From positions 1-64,000 of the forward strand of contig NZ_FOFB01000025.1 of the NCBI RefSeq assembly GCF_900110645.1: DNA of 64,000 bases, in the 5' to 3' direction. How positions within the stretch are numbered: the first letter of the stretch is position 1; the number at the start of each line of letters is the position of its first letter. The DNA is from Neolewinella agarilytica. GTDB taxonomy: Bacteria > Bacteroidota > Bacteroidia > Chitinophagales > Saprospiraceae. Position numbers and translations under genes: made by a program. Below, piece by piece: positions 32,201 to 40,356 of the stretch. Below the pieces are notes generated by a model that saw nothing but the letters and a program-made list of their open reading frames with translations, made no database searches and had not been told where the DNA came from.

Positions 32201-34062
32201 ATGAGGACTACGGCTACCTGCGCGTCGATGTTTCTGCTCCTAACCCCCGGAGCCAGTTAACTGCTTACATGAACCTCAATCGGGATACCGCTCAACTCAT
32301 CGCAGAAGCGACCTTCAACCTCGCTGACCTGGTAGAATCTGATCCACTACCCAAACAGCAGAAAAACTACCTGGATCTGAATGTGGGCATCAACGGCTAC
32401 CCTCTGGACTTAGCCAAATACTGGGTTGGTGGCTCCGTGTCTGACATTACCGGAGAGTTTAACGCCAAACTCAACGTGAAGGGCCCCGTTAAAAAGCTGG
32501 ATGTCGATGGTTACATCGACGCCTTAGGCGGTGCCTTCACTCTTGACTATCTACAAACCCGCTACCGCTTTTATCAAAGCCGGGTCAACATCAACAACAC
32601 CCTCTTCGACCTCACGGGAACCCGCCTGATTGACCGTTTTGGCAACGGAGCAGAGCTCAGCGGAGGTATGACACATAACCGCCTGAAAAACCTGGGGCTC
32701 GATGCCCGAATCACGACGAATCGCTTCCTGGCACTCGACCTTGCCCCGGGGCAGAACCCCAACTTTTTCGGCACCGCCATTGGTAGCGGACTGGTGACCT
32801 TCACGGGTAATTTTCAGCAAACGGACATTTACGTCTCCGCCAAAGTAGGGCGTGACTCCAAGCTCTCCATTCCCGTTTCCTATGGCTCCGAGGCCGGGCC
32901 TATCGATAATGTACGCTTCGTCAATCGTAGTATCTACACCGAAGAAACCAAGCAGGAAAAATCGACCACGCCTACGGGAGTGAGTTTGAAAATGGACCTC
33001 GTGGTAACCGATGAGGCCATTGGGGAGATCATTTTCGATGAGGAGGTTGGCGACATCCTTCGGGGCCAGGGCAACGGCAATCTTCAGCTCAACATTCCCC
33101 GGGACGGAGACATGGAAATGTTCGGGACCTACAATATTACCGGAGGAGACTACCTGTTCACCTTCCAGAAAATCATCAATAAAGAGTTTTCTGTCCGGCC
33201 CGGAGGGACCGTTCGCTGGACCGGAGATCCCTTTGAAGCGACGCTTGATGTTTCGGCGGACTATGAGAATCTGGAAACGCCCATCCTTCCGTTCATTCAG
33301 GAGTATCTCGTCACGGCACCACAGGAATTAACCGATTTCGCGGCAAACGCTACGGAGATTGACCTTACACTGGAGTTGGATGGCCTGCTGAGTAAGCCCA
33401 ACATCAATTTTGACATCGGCTTTCCTAACCTGACCGGTCAGTTGGAAAGCTACGCCAACAATAAACGGAGACTGCTGCTGCTGGACCAGAACGAGCTCAA
33501 CCGGCAGGTTTTCGGACTCATTGTCGCGGGGCAGTTTCTGCCGTCTGATCTCTCCTTCGGCATTTCGGATGCAGCCATCAACACGCTCAGTGAGTGGCTG
33601 TCCAACTACCTGAGCTTACTGCTTAATGACCTGGTAAGAAACGCCTTCGGTGAAGACGCCTTCATTTCTTCCATAGAGTTCGACCTGGCTTACAATAGCT
33701 ACCGAAATTCAAGTTTGAGTACGAATAATGATGGCAGAAGCTCTGCCCTTGAGTTTTCTTTCCGTCGAGATTTTAATAACCGCCTCTCTATTCAGGGAGA
33801 CGTTAACGTGCTCAACAATAATCAACTGACCAGCCTGGGCAATTCAGGTACATTCATTGGCAATAACCTGGCCCTTGAATATGTCTTGAATGACGCCCGC
33901 ACGCTGAAGGTTCGCCTCTATCAAAGGCTTGAACCAGACATTGCCAGTGGCCGGCGGATCCAGGGCGGCGTGGGCCTCAGCTGGCGGCGGGAGTTTGATA
34001 CACTCAAGGAATTTTTCCGGAGTTTCAAGAAAGATAGTGAGCGGCAGACACGGAATAATTAA
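29215..34062 (+). CDS. TamB-family translocation/assembly module protein
   Basis: 1615 residues. One TM anchor (residues about 27-46, TFIWTVLLLVCIILLFQW) is followed by the AsmA-like start (LEARVTV-type KTLETRVTVGKARLSW) and a very long run of beta-strand repeats expected to form a hydrophobic groove across the periplasm. The C-terminal TamB/DUF490 domain has GTYNITGGDYLFTFQKIINKEF, VRPGGTVRWTGDPFEATLDV and NELNRQVFGLIVAGQFLP. Known relatives move phospholipid to, or help assemble proteins in, the outer membrane. No TamA/BamA gene is adjacent. The gene stands alone with its own promoter region and ends at an inverted pair of the dispersed word. Confidence 0.95.
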   Translation: MSQQAVQNEPSPNPPRPRRSRVWKWVRRTFIWTVLLLVCIILLFQWQPVQDWLARQATNSISKTLETRVTVGKARLSWLDQLRIEDVFIEDKYGDTLLYGKTLEANFNIFNGLEIEGILIEDTRFQIRRDLGDPESNLTTALGKLFSKESESSSTPLNLKLKRVDLHRIAFIQNDSVKGQRFDVSLESGVVRMDELDLPNGEVRIASAELREPLVRQTSIVPSPIDPALLKLDSITQDTSQQSLRFLAGSIEVIDGGYQLDNFRKEPIQTGDITAVDFARLGVFDIDLELIEVDFFDGDFLAKLKHLSLEERSGFVLDRLSVQDLKITPTELQLYDLELVTEESELSDSLQFNFRNGWGSWADFNNEVRMDIKVKNSQVAVRDLLYFARKLRFNTFFRDNLGRKLTLGGRLSGRVNNLRGRDVEISLDNSTSLVGSFGSRNLAKRGSESLNLDLKRLTTNMNTLRRLIPDFSPPENFDRLGTLQFKGSFDGFFTDFFASGDLRTDIGQTIFNMALVINDNAPATYNGQLALNDFDLGVWANNPDFGIVNFSGAIENGIGLEAASARADLDATIQDFNFRGYTYANAVIDGRLEEKFFNGNFQIADENIDLNFLGELDFRDSIPTFDFDATVGELDLLALNLSKKPIALSGGIDLNLVGTNFSEMEGRVELSDFEVLIDTLAVDIDTLLAYSTFDAEGQKVVKLESDIATGEIVGRFDLEEVPASLTNYLVNYYPAWVGRLKIKPPRNVPPPNRFSFDLQILDSKGLNRLISPQLGRIVDVSLNGSYDGFEDELQAEFIAPNLNFADFRFVDFVLKSKGEKDEGELDFSVDSTFVNGRPLLNRLTLLSLVDNELIDFGITYGGDPDNIFLDRINLDGQLSLPDSQNFELRFDASQLEIFQQRWQISRGNYVIFGPRLIDAQNFALRSGRRSIRLNNFGEDGLNLDLLNMDLALIDSVWNYPPLDFSGDVDINISVADVFRQEGISAQIRSDTFLMNNEDYGYLRVDVSAPNPRSQLTAYMNLNRDTAQLIAEATFNLADLVESDPLPKQQKNYLDLNVGINGYPLDLAKYWVGGSVSDITGEFNAKLNVKGPVKKLDVDGYIDALGGAFTLDYLQTRYRFYQSRVNINNTLFDLTGTRLIDRFGNGAELSGGMTHNRLKNLGLDARITTNRFLALDLAPGQNPNFFGTAIGSGLVTFTGNFQQTDIYVSAKVGRDSKLSIPVSYGSEAGPIDNVRFVNRSIYTEETKQEKSTTPTGVSLKMDLVVTDEAIGEIIFDEEVGDILRGQGNGNLQLNIPRDGDMEMFGTYNITGGDYLFTFQKIINKEFSVRPGGTVRWTGDPFEATLDVSADYENLETPILPFIQEYLVTAPQELTDFAANATEIDLTLELDGLLSKPNINFDIGFPNLTGQLESYANNKRRLLLLDQNELNRQVFGLIVAGQFLPSDLSFGISDAAINTLSEWLSNYLSLLLNDLVRNAFGEDAFISSIEFDLAYNSYRNSSLSTNNDGRSSALEFSFRRDFNNRLSIQGDVNVLNNNQLTSLGNSGTFIGNNLALEYVLNDARTLKVRLYQRLEPDIASGRRIQGGVGLSWRREFDTLKEFFRSFKKDSERQTRNN

Positions 34063-34086
34063 GGGCACCGGAGCCCTTCGGCATGC

Positions 34087-34168
34087 TCAGGCGCGGCCGC
34101 AGGTGCAGGGTAGAGGTCAGGAGGAGCAATGCTCTTTAACTTCCCTCTGCACCTGCGGCCGCGCCTGA
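34087..34168. repeat. Perfect 22-bp inverted pair of the dispersed word
   Basis: 34087-34108 (TCAGGCGCGGCCGCAGGTGC + AG) is the exact reverse complement of 34147-34168, with a 38-nt spacer. Both arms are full copies of the word (N3 = GCC). The pair lies between the convergent TamB and 765-residue genes, where a bidirectional terminator would be expected. Confidence 0.85.
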
Positions 34169-34197
34169 TCTTGTCGCGTTCCGTCCGCTCAACAACT

Positions 34198-36495
34198 TCA
34201 GGCTTCCCGAATCGCTTTAACGATTTCATCCAGCTCCTCGCTGAGCCCCATCCACAGGCGATCAGCCCGCAAGCCCAGGCAATGGAACCCCGCTGCCCGG
34301 AGCTCTCGCTGTCGCAAAGCTTCCGCCCATTCCCCGGCCCGGCCCGGCAGGCGGCCATCCGGCAGAAGCACTGTCTTCCGGCCGCTGGGCGCCAGTACCA
34401 CAAGGGGCAAAAAGGTATCCCGCCACGCCTGGTGCAGCTCAAAAAAGTGGTCCGGCAGCCGTTCCGACAGCAGCTTTCGCAGATTCTCCGCCAATGGATG
34501 AGGGGCCGGGTCCGGCAGGCCGCAGCGGGTACGGTATTCCCGGCCCAGGGCCACGATCGCATCCCGGTCATAGGGCTCCGCCATGGCGGCCTCCGCCGCC
34601 CGCAGGATCACCGCCGCCAGAAATTCCACCGTTACCCCATCGCTAAGCAAGGCCTGCGTAATACGCTCGTTACTCCAGCCATGGAAAATCCGTACACCAG
34701 GGGCTACGGTCATAATTTCTTCTGCACGGGCCTGCAGGGCCTGCCCGTCTTCCGGCAAAATTTCATCCGGTAAGTAAAGCCGTATAACCCCTTCGGCAAT
34801 ACCATCCCATTCGGGCAGTGGCATCCAGGGACCTCCTTCTTTCACCTGCAAGCACAAATGGCCATTGCTTCCGGGAGGTGCTTCGTTAGTCCTCACCTCC
34901 GCCCAGTCAGGGCCGGACACCGGTAAGAAGGGTTGCCCGAACAACAAGCCAGCCTCCAAACGGCCCGCCAACTGGTAGTGATCAGCAGTATCGTCCCATA
35001 AGGGCCGAAGGCTGATAAAATGGCCCTCCGCCCATTTTTCAGGACGGCCTCCTCCGGTAAGATCAAAGCAAAAAGCTTTCATGCCATCCCTTTGCGGAAG
35101 TTCCTCACCCGGAAGCACAAAGTGTACCCGATCCCAGTCTATTTCCGTTGCCGCCGTTGATTCCTCCAGCATTTTCTGTAGCGTGGCCGGGTTCAACCAG
35201 GCTTCTCCGGTAGCATCCACCCGCTGCAGGCAACGCTCAAAGTACCAGCTGCTGAAGGCAGTTTCCCATTCCTCTGGCGGGAGTTCCCGCAGGGGAGCCA
35301 GTAACCGGCGCAGCCGGGCGGGCTGCGCATACCAAAAATGCCGTCGGGCATAAAAGTCATCTAACTCATGGAGGTGACGGTGGGTGTTTCGCAGTCGGTC
35401 CCGAACACTTTCCAGCAATTGCAGCTGCCTGGGTGCCGTGGCAGCATCCGTTCCGCCCAAAGGTAGCTGGTAGAGCCCCGCCTCGTCAATTTCCCGAATC
35501 AATGCGCTCAGTTCTTCGCCCATTTTTCTGAGCGATGCTGCCAGCGGGGCGTCGCCGGCGACCGTTACTACGCTAAGGGAGAGGCTGGCCGGGCGCAGTT
35601 CCCGGTTCAGGTTCTGTCGCTGTTGATGGAGTGCCCGCAGTTCTTCCTGAAGTTCTTCGCGTAGCGCCGGAAACGGTAGTTGTGGATTTACGGGGGTCGT
35701 CGTTCCATACCAGCGCTCCCGGTAAGCGGACCATTCAGCAATAGCCTCCTTCAGCTGTCTCCTCCCCTGCCGGCCATTGACCTTTTCCAGGCGTTGGAGT
35801 TCTGCCTGAATCGTTCCGATCTTGGTCCGGCGTTCGGACAGTTCTCCCTGCCGCTCAAACAGCAACTTCCGGGCGTGCCCGTTAATTAACAGCTGATATT
35901 CCCGTTGTAACCGACTTATACGATCGAGGTAATCCTCCAGGTTAGTCGTAATAAACTGCCGGCTTTCCTCCAGGCTTTGGTGGCGAAAAAAGCCCGTATT
36001 CAGGTCATCCAAAGAGCGGGAAACCTGCGGCAGGCGGGCAAAACGACGCATTGTGCGGTCAATTCTTTCGCGGAGGTCCACAAATTCTGCAGGAGTAAAC
36101 TCAAAGCTGTCCGTGGAAATGAAAGGACTCAACAGGGCGGATGCCGGTTCCCCCGCCGTCTTCAGCCAAAGGCCGACTGTTGCCGCAAAGCCGTAGGGGC
36201 CAAAAACCTGCGGAGCCTTCTGCCCGCCGGAAGCCTCCCCTTCTTCCGTTTCTACAATTAGCTGTTTGGCCGCCATCTGAAGTCCCTGACGAACCTTGCC
36301 GGCTTCATGACCGTTCCTTAAAAGAAGATACACGGTCTCTTCTTTACGGAGCGCCCTTACACACTGACCTAAGCCATAAAAAAAGGCTCCGGAGCCACGG
36401 GTACCCGAAGGAGCAGTCAGGCCACTGTTTTCCCCGGCATAGGGAATACCCAATGCGGGCGGTATTGACAATTCGAAAAGTTCATCCGTGGCCAT
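34198..36495 (-). CDS. Large coiled-coil protein of unknown function
   Basis: 765 residues, cytoplasmic, no signal or TM. Residues about 165-330 are strongly coiled-coil (YLDRISRLQREYQLLINGHARKLL, RRTKIGTIQAELQRLEKV, LQEELRALHQQRQNLNREL). A middle region has WETAFSSWYFERCLQRV, and the last 100 residues (FLPLVVLAPSGRKTVLLPDG, RQRELRAAGFHCLGLRAD) resemble the nuclease-fold tail found at the end of some superfamily-1 helicases. I see no Walker A or B motifs. It could be a degenerate helicase-like protein, but that is low-confidence inference. It is GC-rich and stands alone. Confidence 0.4.
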   Translation of the reverse strand: MATDELFELSIPPALGIPYAGENSGLTAPSGTRGSGAFFYGLGQCVRALRKEETVYLLLRNGHEAGKVRQGLQMAAKQLIVETEEGEASGGQKAPQVFGPYGFAATVGLWLKTAGEPASALLSPFISTDSFEFTPAEFVDLRERIDRTMRRFARLPQVSRSLDDLNTGFFRHQSLEESRQFITTNLEDYLDRISRLQREYQLLINGHARKLLFERQGELSERRTKIGTIQAELQRLEKVNGRQGRRQLKEAIAEWSAYRERWYGTTTPVNPQLPFPALREELQEELRALHQQRQNLNRELRPASLSLSVVTVAGDAPLAASLRKMGEELSALIREIDEAGLYQLPLGGTDAATAPRQLQLLESVRDRLRNTHRHLHELDDFYARRHFWYAQPARLRRLLAPLRELPPEEWETAFSSWYFERCLQRVDATGEAWLNPATLQKMLEESTAATEIDWDRVHFVLPGEELPQRDGMKAFCFDLTGGGRPEKWAEGHFISLRPLWDDTADHYQLAGRLEAGLLFGQPFLPVSGPDWAEVRTNEAPPGSNGHLCLQVKEGGPWMPLPEWDGIAEGVIRLYLPDEILPEDGQALQARAEEIMTVAPGVRIFHGWSNERITQALLSDGVTVEFLAAVILRAAEAAMAEPYDRDAIVALGREYRTRCGLPDPAPHPLAENLRKLLSERLPDHFFELHQAWRDTFLPLVVLAPSGRKTVLLPDGRLPGRAGEWAEALRQRELRAAGFHCLGLRADRLWMGLSEELDEIVKAIREA

Positions 36496-36604
36496 ACTCG
36501 AGGGGGAAATTTTACTCCTTCATTTCGTTAAGTATCCTTTTTCGCTGACAAACTTAAGTCATCGGAGATTGATGTAACAAAATCAGGCGCTTCTGCGAGG
36601 AGAT

Positions 36605-37477
36605 TTGGCTTTCAGGCATCTTTCTTTTCTCCTCTCTATTTACTATCTTTATCAGGAAAGAGGTGCTTTATTTTCGATTATTGACTTCATCCTTTTCGAT
36701 CAAACTAAACAAGTAGTGTACAATACATCTGTCATTCTGACCGACGCCAGGCGTCGGATCCTTTGGGTCAATGATCAATTTGAAGTCATGACCGGCTATT
36801 CAAAGCGAGAACTCGTTGGCAAGAGCCCCGGGAGCATTCTTCAGGGGCCTGAATCGAGTAAAGACGCCGTACTCCGAATAAGAAAAGCGCTGGCTGAAGA
36901 GAAGCCCTTTGAAGACGCTTTGATTAACTATCGAAAGAACGGGGAGGCATATGTCTGTCAGCTGGCCATCCATCCCATTCATGATCACCAACAAAATTTA
37001 ACCAATTTTCTTGCCTTCGAAACAGAAGGGAAAATGGAAGAGTTTGAAGCCAGCAGCCAGGCCGAAACCCATGCTGTTTTACCCCGGAGGTATGAATCCA
37101 GCAGTCTTCGCGGGCTCAACGAGATTCGTTTGTTTGAACGCGTTCAGCGGGTTATGAAGCAGGAAAAATTATACCTGAATCCTAAGCTGACACTACGGAT
37201 GTTAGCCTCAAAACTGGAAACCAATATTAAGTACCTCAGCCAGGTGATCAACCTTCATGGCAATACGAACTTCCTTGGTTACGTCAACAGTTACCGGCTG
37301 GAAGAATTCAGGTATAGAATTTTAGCAGGAGACTCCAGGCATACTACGCTATTTGGCATTGCCCAAAGATGTGGCTTCAAGAATAAGAGCACCTTTTTCA
37401 AAGTATTCCGCGACCAGATGGGGATGACCCCAAAAGCCTTTCAGGACAAGTTGCTGCGTCAACGAAGGAGTGAATAG
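36605..37477 (+). CDS. PAS domain and AraC-type HTH regulator
   Basis: Up to 290 residues; the 5' end is uncertain because no ATG precedes the PAS domain (TTG at 36605 or GTG at 36716 are possible). The PAS domain starts near NTSVILTDARRRILWVNDQF and has GYSKRELVGKSPGSILQGPE, similar to LOV-type PAS but without the photoreactive Cys. The C-terminal HTH has LTLRMLASKLETNIKYLSQVI and FGIAQRCGFKNKSTFFKVFRDQMGMTPKAF, an AraC-type domain. A signal-responsive regulator with unknown ligand. It converges with the MORN lipoprotein gene 14 bp away. Confidence 0.85.
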   Translation: MAFRHLSFLLSIYYLYQERGALFSIIDFILFDQTKQVVYNTSVILTDARRRILWVNDQFEVMTGYSKRELVGKSPGSILQGPESSKDAVLRIRKALAEEKPFEDALINYRKNGEAYVCQLAIHPIHDHQQNLTNFLAFETEGKMEEFEASSQAETHAVLPRRYESSSLRGLNEIRLFERVQRVMKQEKLYLNPKLTLRMLASKLETNIKYLSQVINLHGNTNFLGYVNSYRLEEFRYRILAGDSRHTTLFGIAQRCGFKNKSTFFKVFRDQMGMTPKAFQDKLLRQRRSE

Positions 37478-37491
37478 CTTTCCTGTTCCTG

Positions 37492-38079
37492 TTACTCAAC
37501 GATTCCGCCGGAAACCCGTTCTCCATCCCTGTACAGGTACTCGAGCGTGATCTTCCCCTCTTCGTTGTAGTAGCGCATCGGGCCATCCTGCAGTCCCATT
37601 TTGTAGGTTACTTCCTGCTTAATCTTGTTCGTACGATAATCGTACTCAATCATGATACCATCTAACTTACCATCGATGTAATTAGCCGTCGTAACCGGTC
37701 GCCCAATTTTGTAAGTGCCGTAGGGGCCATGTAAAACGTTGGCTTTATAATTGGACAGAAGTGAGATTCTTCCCTGCTGATCTAATTCGATGTAAGGTCC
37801 GTTCAGAGCTCCGTCGATATAACTGGTAATTTTTTCCGGAGCACTGGATTCGAAATTGAAGTTAGTCCAGGTTCCTTGCTTCAGGCCATTCAGAATAAAC
37901 CCGCTTTCCACCACTGCTCCAAGGGCATCTTTTCTTTCAGCCCGCAGAGCTTTTGAACCATCAACGGGAGTCACCTCGTACTCCGTCTCGTCTACAGAGG
38001 CTCTCTGCACTTCTACCGGAGGTGCTTCCTGACAGGCAACCAGGCTAAAGGCAAGCAATAGGGTAAGTAGTAATCGCAT
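37492..38079 (-). CDS. YwqK/MORN-repeat lipoprotein
   Basis: 195 residues. A lipoprotein signal with lipobox LVAC (residue about 16) is followed by at least five MORN-2-type repeats of about 23 residues, such as LKQGTWTNFNF, LNGPYIELDQQGRI, LHGPYGTYKIGRPV, LDGIMIEYDYRTN and LQDGPMRYYNEEGKI. This is the YwqK family, often labelled 'antitoxin', but I see no toxin partner and Bacteroidota have many such surface or periplasmic proteins of unknown role. Confidence 0.88.
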   Translation of the reverse strand: MRLLLTLLLAFSLVACQEAPPVEVQRASVDETEYEVTPVDGSKALRAERKDALGAVVESGFILNGLKQGTWTNFNFESSAPEKITSYIDGALNGPYIELDQQGRISLLSNYKANVLHGPYGTYKIGRPVTTANYIDGKLDGIMIEYDYRTNKIKQEVTYKMGLQDGPMRYYNEEGKITLEYLYRDGERVSGGIVE

Positions 38080-38520
38080 AGCAGTGTTTTTTTGAAATAC
38101 AAATGTAGTCAGGCTACTGCAGAGCTCAAATCCTTCGGTTTCAGAAAGTAGATTGGGAGTAGTTACTTTTTGCCTCTATGGCCGTCCAAAGAATGGTATG
38201 TGGCTTCGCTGCAGCCCTGCTACTGCTTTTAACAGATGTTTAATTTTGGTTCGACAATCAGCCAAAAAACCAGTAGCGAGGGCTTTATTTTCTACCCTTT
38301 TCCGGTAAATGTTAAAATTTTAGCGTTGGCTAATTTTCGGAAAAACCATGCCGTTTAGGCAGCACCGGCTAATTAAAACGTCAGCTGCAACCGCCAAAAC
38401 CAGGTAGAATCCCATCTGTCTTAACAGTTCTTAAGATTTGTCATTAGCAAGACAGGAAAAGATTTGCCTGGCAGTGAGCAAGCTTTACTTAGTAGCCTTC
38501 AAGCCTTAGATTTGTCAGCA

Positions 38521-38737
38521 TCGAATGTCTTTCAACCCCTTTGACCAGAAATAAACACTACTTCATAGCAACAACCCAATAGAGTTCACCCTGAAAATCC
38601 TAGAGTAGTATTCGCCAGAACCCATAATATTTAAACACCTTGACCCGTAGCATTTAACACCTTACCCATTTTCATTTTATATATCTTCTATTGCTCCTTT
38701 CCTTATCCCGCGCGCCGTTTGGTGTAGCGGGATTTTT
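38521..38737 (+). ncRNA. Candidate small RNA (about 215 nt)
   Basis: A plus-strand -7 box TAGATTTG at 38507-38514 predicts a start near 38521, and an intrinsic terminator lies at 38705-38737: ATCCCGC pairs with GCGGGAT, extended by GCGCC/GGTGT with wobble pairs and one bulge, GTTT loop, then TTTT. No open frame lies between. It does not show RNase P, tmRNA or SRP signatures; 6S-like folding was not evident by eye. It could also be an attenuated leader of the peptidase gene. Confidence 0.35.
38705..38737 (+). terminator. Intrinsic terminator with no upstream gene
   Basis: GC-rich stem ATCCCGC-GCGCC / GGTGT-A-GCGGGAT followed by a short T run, at least 120 bp before the peptidase ATG. Confidence 0.7.
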
Positions 38738-38856
38738 ACTGCGGGACGGCTTCTCACAGCTTTTATTCCTCTTTTCGGGTAAAAACCAGTCATGGAGCAA
38801 ACGAAAGCTATAGTTTTAAGTTTTATGTGGGTTAGCTAACCAAACTAATCCATTTT

Positions 38857-40188
38857 ATGCTTTTTAAAAGATTCGGAGCGATTGCAGTCCTTTGCCTTGC
38901 CGCAATGTCTATGAGCGCTCAGAAAACCAACATTGAATTCACCAAATACACCCTGGACAATGGCCTGAAGGTCATTCTTCATCAAGACAAATCGACGCCC
39001 ATTGTTGCAGTGTCGATCATGTACGAAGTAGGTGGCAAAGACTCCTACGAAGGCCGGACCGGCTTTGCTCACTTTTTCGAGCACCTCTTATTCGAAGGCT
39101 CCGAGAATATCGGCCGTGGTGAGTATGCCAAATACGTTGAAGACGCTGGCGGAGCCCTGAACGCCAACACCAGCCAGGACCGCACTTATTACTACGAAAT
39201 CTTACCCAGCAACCAACTTGAGCTTGGGCTCTGGCTGGAGAGCGAGCGGCTGCTGCATGCCGTTGTTGACCAGGAAGGCGTTGATACTCAACGGGAGGTC
39301 GTGAAAGAAGAACGCCGGCAGAGCATGGATAACCGTCCGTACGGGCAGCTGCTCTACGAACTGTTCAAGCATGGCTTTAGCAAGCACCCCTACAAGGATC
39401 CGAACATTGGCTATATGGATGATCTGAATAGCGCCGAAGCGGAGGATTACGTCAAGTTCTATAAGACGTACTACGTCCCTAACAATGCCATTCTCTCCAT
39501 TGCCGGAGACATTAGCCTGGAAGAAACCAAGGCGCTCGTTGAGAAGTACTTCAGTACGATTCCCAGAGGAGCGGAGCCTCCACGGGTAAGTATCGTCGAG
39601 CCAACACTTGGCGGAGAAGTCCGGGACACCGTTTACGATGCTAAAGCACCACTGCCTGCACTGGTTATGGGATACAGGACACCAGAGCGGAACCACCCCG
39701 ATTACTACGCCATCAGCATGTTGAATCAGGTAATGAGCCAGGGACAAAGCTCCCGATTAAACAAAGTTCTCGTTGACGAGAAGCAACTGGCCGTACAAGC
39801 CGGTTCTTTCCCCTCTTTCACCCAAGACCCCGGGCTCGCCATTGCTTTCGCCATCCTAAAGCCAGGCGCGGATATAATGGCGGCAGAAGAAGTCTTCAAC
39901 AGTGAAGTCAAAAAAATGCAAACGGACCTGATTAGTGATCGGGAATTCCAAAAGCTACGGAACCAGGTGGAGGCAGACGCTATTTCCGGCTACGGAACAA
40001 TGGCTGGTATTGCAGAAGGCCTCGCCAACTATGAAATGTATCAGGGAGATGCTAATCTCATCAACACGGAAACGGAAAAGTATATGGCCGTAACCCGCGA
40101 AGACATTCGCCGGGTAGCACGCGAATACTACAAGAAGGGCAACCGGGTCACGCTGTATTGGATGCCGGGCGAGAAGCCGAGTAAGTAG
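38857..40188 (+). CDS. M16-family zinc peptidase (active type)
   Basis: 443 residues. A Sec signal (MLFKRFGAIAVLCLAAMSMSAQ) leads to two M16 halves. The inverted zinc motif is AHFFEHLLFEG (H72, E75, H76), with the third ligand Glu near residue 151 in VVKEERRQ. The C-terminal half is the inactive M16 fold. Together with the following gene, which lacks the motif, it should form the two-chain periplasmic peptidase seen in many bacteria. The TAG stop begins a boundary array. Confidence 0.95.
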   Translation: MLFKRFGAIAVLCLAAMSMSAQKTNIEFTKYTLDNGLKVILHQDKSTPIVAVSIMYEVGGKDSYEGRTGFAHFFEHLLFEGSENIGRGEYAKYVEDAGGALNANTSQDRTYYYEILPSNQLELGLWLESERLLHAVVDQEGVDTQREVVKEERRQSMDNRPYGQLLYELFKHGFSKHPYKDPNIGYMDDLNSAEAEDYVKFYKTYYVPNNAILSIAGDISLEETKALVEKYFSTIPRGAEPPRVSIVEPTLGGEVRDTVYDAKAPLPALVMGYRTPERNHPDYYAISMLNQVMSQGQSSRLNKVLVDEKQLAVQAGSFPSFTQDPGLAIAFAILKPGADIMAAEEVFNSEVKKMQTDLISDREFQKLRNQVEADAISGYGTMAGIAEGLANYEMYQGDANLINTETEKYMAVTREDIRRVAREYYKKGNRVTLYWMPGEKPSK

Positions 40189-40230
40189 TCTGGTGGTCTT
40201 GTAGTCTGGTAGGCTGCCGCATTTTGGAGG
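40186..40230 (+). repeat. Gene-boundary array and core after the M16 gene
   Basis: From the TAG stop: TAGTCTGGTGGTCTTG-TAGTCTGGTA, then the core GGCTGCCGCATTTTGGAGG (40212-40230), matching the cores at 16811 and 17478. Confidence 0.8.
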
Positions 40231-40231
40231 C

Positions 40232-40282
40232 ATGACAGGCGTGACAAGCATGACAGGCGTGACAGGCGTGACAGGCGTGACA
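40232..40282 (+). repeat. 9-bp minisatellite, about 5.7 units
   Basis: Units of (A/G)TGACAGGC, one reading GTGACAAGC. It directly follows the core, as the TTGGAGGCG array does at 16823, but with a different unit. Between the two peptidase genes, 75 bp before the next ATG. Confidence 0.9.
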
Positions 40283-40356
40283 ATTTCGCTTCTTTAGGCC
40301 TCCCTCCCTTTTTTTCAACATTAATTATCCGGGCATTGCCCGAAAAAATAAAATCA

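Larger units (their letters stand above)
38080..38856. other. Long intergenic region with an orphan terminator
   Basis: 777 bp with no credible gene on either strand. The right half has a consensus -7 box (TAGATTTG, 38507-38514) and a strong terminator (38705-38737) in the same sense, reported as a candidate RNA gene. 38740-38856 is the leader of the M16 peptidase gene. In 38100-38500 I see nothing definite. Confidence 0.6.

Noticed and set aside
37492-38079. Toxin-antitoxin system suggested by the YwqK name
   Set aside because: The protein is an exported MORN lipoprotein and no toxin gene is adjacent.
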